Assembly (NCBI GenBank): GCA_012522035.1
Contig: JAAYLF010000142.1
Location: 1-10,646, forward strand
From: Clostridiaceae bacterium
GTDB lineage: Bacteria; Bacillota; Clostridia; UBA1212; DUPL01
Length of the DNA: 10,646 nt
Direction of reading: 5' to 3'
Shown here: one piece after another, positions 7,232 to 10,646 of the stretch
Layout: each line of letters starts with the position of its first letter
Numbering within the stretch: position 1 is the first letter of the stretch
The notes under the pieces: model-generated
The model's database searches: none
The model's input: the letters and a program-made list of their open reading frames with translations, nothing else
What the model was told of the DNA's origin: nothing
Program-made: the position numbers and the translations under genes

Positions 7232-8050
7232 ATGATGAGATCAATGTTTTCAGCAGTTTCCGGACTAAAGAACCATCAGGTAAAAATGGACGTAATAGGT
7301 AATAACATAGCGAATGTAAATACAGTGGCATTCAAATCGGGAAGGGTTACATTTCAGGACATATTCAACCAGACTTTGAAACCTGCCAGCGGCGCGGATG
7401 TCAACCTTGGTGGAATAAACCCACAGCAAGTAGGTCTTGGTGTAAGTATCGGAACCATCGATACAATGTTCACCTCCGCAGGCGCACAGAGAACCGACTA
7501 TGCTCTTGACCTTTCCATTGAAGGAGCCGGTTTCTTTGTTGTGCAAAATGGAGCGGGAGAAACCTTCTACACAAGAGCGGGCAACTTCAGACTGGATGAC
7601 CAGGGCAATCTTGTAAATGCCAACGGTTTGTTTGTTCTTGACGTTGACGGAAACGCAATAAACCTGGGCGGAGTACAATACCATGATATTTCAATAGACT
7701 ATATGGGAAGAATGATGGGTATTCCCAGCGGTTCAAGCACCTCCCAGGTAATTGCAGTACTTGGTATTGCCACCTTTACAAACACATCAGGACTGCAAAA
7801 GGCTGGCAACAATACATATATTGAAACTACAAGCTCAGGCTCCCCACTTCCAGGAAGCACCTCTGTTTACAAACAGGCTGGATTTGACGGTGCAGGAGCT
7901 TTGAATCCGGGAACCTTGGAGATGTCCAATGTGGATTTGTCCAACGAGTTCACTGACATGATTATTACTCAGAGGGGTTACCAGGCTAACGCGAGAGTCA
8001 TAACTGTAGCTGACTCGCTGCTTGAAGAACTTGTAAATCTCAAACGCTAA
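7232..8050 (+). CDS. flgE: Flagellar hook protein FlgE (short Firmicute type)
   Basis: FlgE polymerises into the hook, the flexible joint between rod and filament. The 272-aa protein carries the flagellar rod/hook N-terminal motif (SAVSGLKNHQVKMDVIGNN, then IANVNTVAFK), a central DLSIEGAGFFVV and YTRAGNF block, and the C-terminal motif GTLEMSNVDLSNEF plus QRGYQANARVITVADSLLEE, which completes the paired N/C-terminal coiled coil. FlgG is the main alternative, but the VTFQDIFNQT and GGINPQQVGLGVSIG segments, the position after flgD and the about 265-275 aa length all match the Firmicute hook protein, which lacks the large outer domain of Salmonella FlgE. It contains no cysteine, so spirochete-type lysinoalanine cross-linking is not expected. 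A GGGGG-containing ribosome site lies 8 bases before ATG 7232. Confidence 0.93.
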   Translation: MMRSMFSAVSGLKNHQVKMDVIGNNIANVNTVAFKSGRVTFQDIFNQTLKPASGADVNLGGINPQQVGLGVSIGTIDTMFTSAGAQRTDYALDLSIEGAGFFVVQNGAGETFYTRAGNFRLDDQGNLVNANGLFVLDVDGNAINLGGVQYHDISIDYMGRMMGIPSGSSTSQVIAVLGIATFTNTSGLQKAGNNTYIETTSSGSPLPGSTSVYKQAGFDGAGALNPGTLEMSNVDLSNEFTDMIITQRGYQANARVITVADSLLEELVNLKR

Positions 8051-8062
8051 GGTTAACTAAAA

Positions 8063-8269
8063 ATGCTTAAGGTAACAAGAATAAACAATACTGTCTTGTA
8101 TGTGAATCCGGATTTGATTGAGTTTTTTGAGGAAACTCCCGATACTGTCATAACCATGACTACAGGCAAGAAACTGATAGTATTGGAATCCGTTGAAGAA
8201 CTGCAGGAAAGAATCATTGCATACAGAAAGGAAGTTTACGCAGGCCTCCCTAAGAAAGTGACAAGGTAG
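8063..8269 (+). CDS. swrD: FlbD/SwrD family motility protein
   Basis: The 68-aa protein belongs to the small FlbD family found in Gram-positive flagellar operons after flgE. The B. subtilis member, SwrD, promotes swarming by raising flagellar motor power through the stators. The start MLKVTRINNTVLYVNPDLIE, the segment TVITMTTGKKLIVLESVEEL and a short helical tail fit the family. There is no membrane helix or signal peptide, so it is probably cytoplasmic. The upstream ribosome site is weak (AAGG about 10 bases before ATG 8063, overlapping the flgE stop). It is followed by motA 13 bases later, which puts a stator-power factor next to the stator genes. It should not be confused with the unrelated Caulobacter transcription factor also named FlbD. 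Confidence 0.88.
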   Translation: MLKVTRINNTVLYVNPDLIEFFEETPDTVITMTTGKKLIVLESVEELQERIIAYRKEVYAGLPKKVTR

Positions 8270-8282
8270 GAATGGTGATTTT

Positions 8283-8471
8283 ATGGACATAATGGGTATA
8301 CTAGGTATTATTTTGGGTTTTCTATGCATGGTTATAGGAATAATGATAAATGGGACACTAGGCTCATATTGGGATTCTGCCTCCATTTTCATAACATTGG
8401 GCGGAACCATATTTGCTGCCATGGCAAGTGTCCGATTTGAGACGTTCAAAAACCTCTTCAAGCTGGTTTGA
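8283..8471 (+). CDS. MotA N-terminal fragment (membrane helices 1-2)
   Basis: This is the 62-aa open frame before the internal TGA of motA. It starts at ATG 8283 with GGTGA 4-5 bases upstream. Residues about 4-23 (ILGIILGFLCMVIGIMI) and about 33-49 (SIFITLGGTIFAAMASV) are membrane helices 1 and 2 of MotA, followed by the family-typical basic segment FKNLFKLV. It carries no torque or ion-path proline residues and would not be a motor protein alone. It may be a real short membrane peptide or just the truncated product of a nonsense allele. Confidence 0.6.
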   Translation: MDIMGILGIILGFLCMVIGIMINGTLGSYWDSASIFITLGGTIFAAMASVRFETFKNLFKLV

Positions 8472-8477
8472 ATTGCC

Positions 8478-9086
8478 TTGAGAAGGGATGACGTGGATTT
8501 TGCAGGCAGCATCCAAACACTTATTCATCTGGCCAACGTTGCCCGAAAGGATGGCGTACTCGCTCTTGAAGGGGAGGCGGAAAACCTTGATGACAACTTT
8601 CTTAAGAAAGGTTTGCTCTTGGTAGTGGACGGTTCGGATCCTGAACTTGTAAAGAATATTCTCCAGACCGAGATAAATTTTATAGAAGAAAGGCATGAAC
8701 AGGGTCAGTCCATGTTCAAAAGCATGGCGTCCTATGCACCTGCTTTTGGTATGGCAGGTACTCTGATAGGCCTTATCAACATGCTTCAGGAACTGGATAA
8801 ACCAGAGTCATTAGGACCTGCCATGGCTGTGGCACTTATAACGACTTTCTACGGAGTGCTTCTTGCCAACTTGTGGTTTATGCCTCTTGCCAGAAGACTT
8901 GAGGACAAGACAATAACCGAGATAAGCCACAAGGAAATGATTATTGAAGGGGTTTTGTCAATTCAAGCTGGTGAAAACCCAAGAATTATCGAGGAGAAGC
9001 TGAAGGCGTTCTTGTCCCAGGAGGAGCAGGAAAACATTGAAGTTACCAAAAGATTTAATGTAGCGAGGGAGATGTCAGATGGATGA
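8478..9086 (+). CDS. motA: MotA C-terminal fragment (cytoplasmic loop, helices 3-4)
   Basis: This is the part of motA downstream of the internal TGA, in the same frame, up to 202 aa if started at TTG 8478. It holds the cytoplasmic torque domain (VARKDGVLALE with the conserved Arg/Glu pair, then FLKKGLLLVVDGSDPE and EERHEQGQSMFKSM), membrane helix 3 (YAPAFGMAGTLIGLI), helix 4 (ALITTFYGVLLANLWFMP) and the tail ending in EGVLSIQAGENPRIIEEKL. TTG 8478 has no good ribosome site. GTG 8493 has AGAAGG 6 bases upstream and would give 197 aa. The end overlaps motB by 8 bases, so expression of this part affects coupling to motB. Confidence 0.75.
   Translation: MRRDDVDFAGSIQTLIHLANVARKDGVLALEGEAENLDDNFLKKGLLLVVDGSDPELVKNILQTEINFIEERHEQGQSMFKSMASYAPAFGMAGTLIGLINMLQELDKPESLGPAMAVALITTFYGVLLANLWFMPLARRLEDKTITEISHKEMIIEGVLSIQAGENPRIIEEKLKAFLSQEEQENIEVTKRFNVAREMSDG
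8481..8486 (+). promoter_or_regulatory. Possible reinitiation ribosome site after the motA TGA
   Basis: AGAAGG lies 10 bases after the TGA and 6 bases before an in-frame GTG (8493), spacing suitable for initiation. It could be chance, since Arg-Arg codons AGA AGG make this sequence easily. Confidence 0.3.
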
Positions 9087-9900
9087 TAAAAAGAAGAGAA
9101 AAAAAAGATCGGGCAGCTCTGACAACTGGCTGACTACATACGGAGACATGGTGACACTCCTTCTTACATTCTTCGTTCTCCTGTTCTCCTTTTCAAATAT
9201 TAATGAGACCAAGTGGAGGGAATTGGTGTTTGCCTTTACAGGCGGTACTTCCGGCGGAAAAATAATTCCTACCGATGGAAATGGAAACGCGGACGCCACA
9301 CCTCCTCCAATGCCTACACCAACACCAAAAGTTACACCTTCTGAGACTCCTGCCGAAAGCAAAAGTCCCACTCCAACCCAAACTCCCAAACCTACACCAA
9401 CAGTCAGGTTTCCGGATAATATTGATGAGATTTACAATGGGATAATTGGATTTGTAAAGGACTTTGAACTGGAAACCAAAGTTGAGGTAAACAAGACGGA
9501 TTTTGAGATAATAATCAGGTTTACAGACAATGTCATGTTTGAGTCGGGCAGGGCTGAATTAAAGCCGGAGTTTCACGGAGTACTTAATGCTTTTGCCAAC
9601 ATACTCGACAGGTTTGAACAAGAAATTGAAATGATAAGAATAGAAGGACATACTGACAACAGGCCAATAAATACATGGCAGTTTCCGTCCAACTGGGAGT
9701 TGTCCACAGCAAGAGCCGTAACCGTTCTAAGATATCTCATAGAAGAGAAAGGTTTCTCTCCCCTTAAGATATCTGCCGTAGGCTATGGCGAATACCATCC
9801 AGTGGACACCAATGATACTGCCGAAGGCCGTGCAAGAAACAGAAGAGTTGATTTTGTAATAACAAGATCTGCAAATATTACCACAACACCGGAGGATTGA
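9079..9900 (+). CDS. motB: Flagellar stator protein MotB (OmpA-type, MotS-like membrane helix)
   Basis: MotB pairs with MotA, carries the ion-binding aspartate and anchors the stator to peptidoglycan. The 273-aa protein has a Lys/Arg-rich cytoplasmic start, the signature WLTTYGDMVTLLLTFF with the essential aspartate at D23, one membrane helix (about 21-40) and a plug-like amphipathic segment (about 41-56). A Pro/Thr-rich linker (about 74-108) leads to the OmpA-like peptidoglycan-binding domain (about 150-265), with MFESGRAELKP, EGHTDN at 189-194, SNWELSTARA and ARNRRVDFVI. Positions D+11, D+14 and D+16 are L34, S37 and S39, as in sodium-type MotS rather than proton-type Bacillus MotB (V, A, S/G). 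ATG 9079 has AGGGAG 7 bases upstream and overlaps the motA end by 8 bases. The gene is intact although motA carries a stop. Confidence 0.95.
   Translation: MDDKKKRKKRSGSSDNWLTTYGDMVTLLLTFFVLLFSFSNINETKWRELVFAFTGGTSGGKIIPTDGNGNADATPPPMPTPTPKVTPSETPAESKSPTPTQTPKPTPTVRFPDNIDEIYNGIIGFVKDFELETKVEVNKTDFEIIIRFTDNVMFESGRAELKPEFHGVLNAFANILDRFEQEIEMIRIEGHTDNRPINTWQFPSNWELSTARAVTVLRYLIEEKGFSPLKISAVGYGEYHPVDTNDTAEGRARNRRVDFVITRSANITTTPED
9298..9402 (+). repeat. Pro/Thr-rich low-complexity linker within motB
   Basis: The stretch encodes about 35 residues dominated by Pro, Thr and Ser (for example PPPMPTPTPKVTP and SPTPTQTPKPTPT). It contains irregular repeats of CCTACACCAAC-like codon pairs. It joins the MotB plug region to the OmpA-like domain. 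Confidence 0.7.
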
Positions 9901-9901
9901 C

Positions 9902-10297
9902 ATGAACAAGGTATTAGTTGCATTGATAATAGTTTTGAGCACAGTGCTCGTTGTAGGAGGAGTGTTTACATACTCCTTGATAGCAAAACAGAAAAATCCA
10001 ACAACCACATATGATCCGGGCTCTGAATTCATAACCAACCTGAATGAGGGAAACAGCCTTATTAAAGCCAAGATAATCCTGGAAGTCTCAAACAAGAAGA
10101 TGGTCAAATCCCTGGAGAAGGACAACCATATTGTAAGGGATGCAATTATAACGGTGCTTAGGAACAAGACTCCCGGGGAAATCAATCAGGAAGACGGCAT
10201 GCAAGAGCTGAAAGAGGACATAATCAACCATCTTAACGAGGTGTTTGAAACGGAGGCGTTTGTAAACGTATATTTCGAGGAGATATTAGTGCAATGA
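9902..10297 (+). CDS. fliL: Flagellar basal body-associated protein FliL
   Basis: FliL is a single-pass membrane protein found around the stator; in several bacteria it forms a ring that supports stator units and raises torque. The 131-aa product has a short N-terminus, one membrane helix (about 4-26, VLVALIIVLSTVLVVGGVF), a Pro/Thr-containing linker and an extracytoplasmic domain. The family pattern is visible: NSLIKAKIILEVSNKKM, a central VRDAIITVLRNKTPGEI, then ELKEDIINHLNEVF and a beta strand ending NVYFEEILVQ. ATG 9902 begins 1 base after the motB stop, with GGAGGA 5 bases upstream. Its place after motAB and before fliM fits a stator-associated role. Length is slightly short for the family but typical for Firmicutes. 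Confidence 0.93.
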   Translation: MNKVLVALIIVLSTVLVVGGVFTYSLIAKQKNPTTTYDPGSEFITNLNEGNSLIKAKIILEVSNKKMVKSLEKDNHIVRDAIITVLRNKTPGEINQEDGMQELKEDIINHLNEVFETEAFVNVYFEEILVQ

Positions 10298-10330
10298 CGA
10301 TAGACCATATGACAGGATTGGGTGAAATGA

Positions 10331-10646
10331 ATGGCTAATGTTTTGTCGCAAAGCGAAATAGACGAACTGTTAAAGTCGCTTAATGCCGGCATATTTCCGG
10401 TGGACAAGGAATCAAAACCGGAAATGAGAGTGAAGAAGTACAACTTCAGGCTGGCAAACAAATTTACAAAAGAGCAGTTGAGAACCATCAGCAATATTTT
10501 CGAAAGCTATGCAAGACTTTTGACCAACTTTTTCACAGGGACCTTAAGAACAAGCTGTGAGATTGACTTGGTTTCAATAGAAGAAACCAAGTATATTGAA
10601 TTTGCAAATTCACTTCCCAATATAAGCTTTCTTGGCGTAATTGGAC
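10331..10646 (+). CDS. fliM: Flagellar motor switch protein FliM (3' partial)
   Basis: FliM is the C-ring switch protein that receives CheY-P and passes the signal to FliG. The first 105 residues are present and the gene runs off the right edge. The N-terminal peptide LSQSEIDELL (5-14) is the conserved CheY-P-binding motif, so the motor should respond to chemotaxis signalling. A short linker follows, then the start of the middle domain (KKYNFRLANKFTKEQLRTIS, FESYARLLTNFFTGTLRT, EETKYIEFANSLP). ATG 10331 is chosen because an earlier ATG at 10327 meets a stop after three codons; GGTGA lies 5 bases upstream. The 33-base gap after fliL has no visible signal other than this site. Confidence 0.97.
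   Translation, partial: MANVLSQSEIDELLKSLNAGIFPVDKESKPEMRVKKYNFRLANKFTKEQLRTISNIFESYARLLTNFFTGTLRTSCEIDLVSIEETKYIEFANSLPNISFLGVIG

Larger units (their letters stand above)
8283..9086 (+). pseudogene. motA: Flagellar stator protein MotA interrupted by an in-frame TGA
   Basis: MotA is the five-copy cytoplasmic-membrane stator subunit that surrounds MotB and pushes on FliG as ions flow. The frame from ATG 8283 to TGA 9084-9086 encodes a full-length MotA of 267 positions (family about 260-290) with one internal TGA at position 63 (8469-8471). There is no frameshift or gap. Helices 1-2 precede the stop. The loop residues R88 and E96 (counterparts of E. coli R90 and E98), helix 3 with P153 (P173) and helix 4 with P201 (P222) follow it. 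The stop falls in the cytoplasmic stretch after helix 2. All else looks under selection: codon use, length and motifs. A single substitution from an Arg or Gly codon (AGA, CGA, GGA) would explain it. Whether the gene is dead, read through, or expressed as two chains cannot be told from sequence. Confidence 0.8.

Noticed and set aside
7265..7684. 139-residue minus-strand open frame within flgE
   Set aside because: It is an antisense shadow of a well-conserved hook gene with no recognisable domain or start signal.
8136..8145. CCGATA-type sigma-D (FliA) -10 element within flbD upstream of motA
   Set aside because: No TAAA-like -35 lies at the required spacing, and the match is short.
8469..8509. 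Selenocysteine reading of the motA TGA
   Set aside because: The downstream pairing is short, with a large unstructured loop, and does not look like a bacterial SECIS element. I know of no Cys or Sec at this MotA position, and nothing else in the window suggests selenoprotein use.

Overview
The window is one uninterrupted block of a Gram-positive flagellar (fla/che-type) operon. All genes are on the + strand and packed end to end. Gene order is fliF (5' end missing), fliG, fliH, fliI, fliJ, a ylxF/motE-like gene, fliK, flgD, flgE, flbD/swrD, motA, motB, fliL and fliM (3' end missing). The order matches the Bacillus subtilis fla/che operon, with motA-motB inserted between flbD and fliL as in many Clostridia. 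The protein types support an anaerobic Firmicute: short FlgE and FlgD, FlbD/SwrD present, a CheY-binding FliM N-terminus, strong AGGAG-type ribosome sites, and AGA/AGG-rich codon use at moderate GC. The sequence resembles Acetivibrio (Clostridium) thermocellus or a close relative. The Pro/Thr-rich linker in MotB fits that guess, but the species is inference.

Layout. About 1-5000 holds the basal-body MS ring (FliF), the switch/rotor protein (FliG) and the export ATPase group (FliH, FliI, FliJ). About 5000-8050 holds the YlxF-like membrane coiled-coil protein and the hook set: FliK length control, FlgD cap and FlgE hook. About 8060-9900 holds the motor-power genes: FlbD/SwrD, MotA and MotB. The rest is FliL (stator-associated) and the start of FliM (switch, CheY-P receptor). 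Intergenic gaps are 0-36 bases and many genes overlap, so translational coupling is likely. No terminator, RNA gene, mobile element, CRISPR array or convincing internal promoter was found. No stretch over 300 bases lacks a gene.

The main anomaly is motA. It is full length, collinear and free of indels, but it carries one in-frame TGA at 8469-8471. This separates the first two membrane helices (62 aa) from the cytoplasmic loop, helices 3-4 and all the classic functional residues. It could be a nonsense allele in this strain, a read-through or reinitiation arrangement giving a two-piece stator subunit, or a sequencing error. Other points worth a look are a MotS-like (sodium-type) signature in the MotB membrane helix, a His-to-Ala change in the FliG EHPQ motif, and the Pro/Thr-rich linker in MotB.
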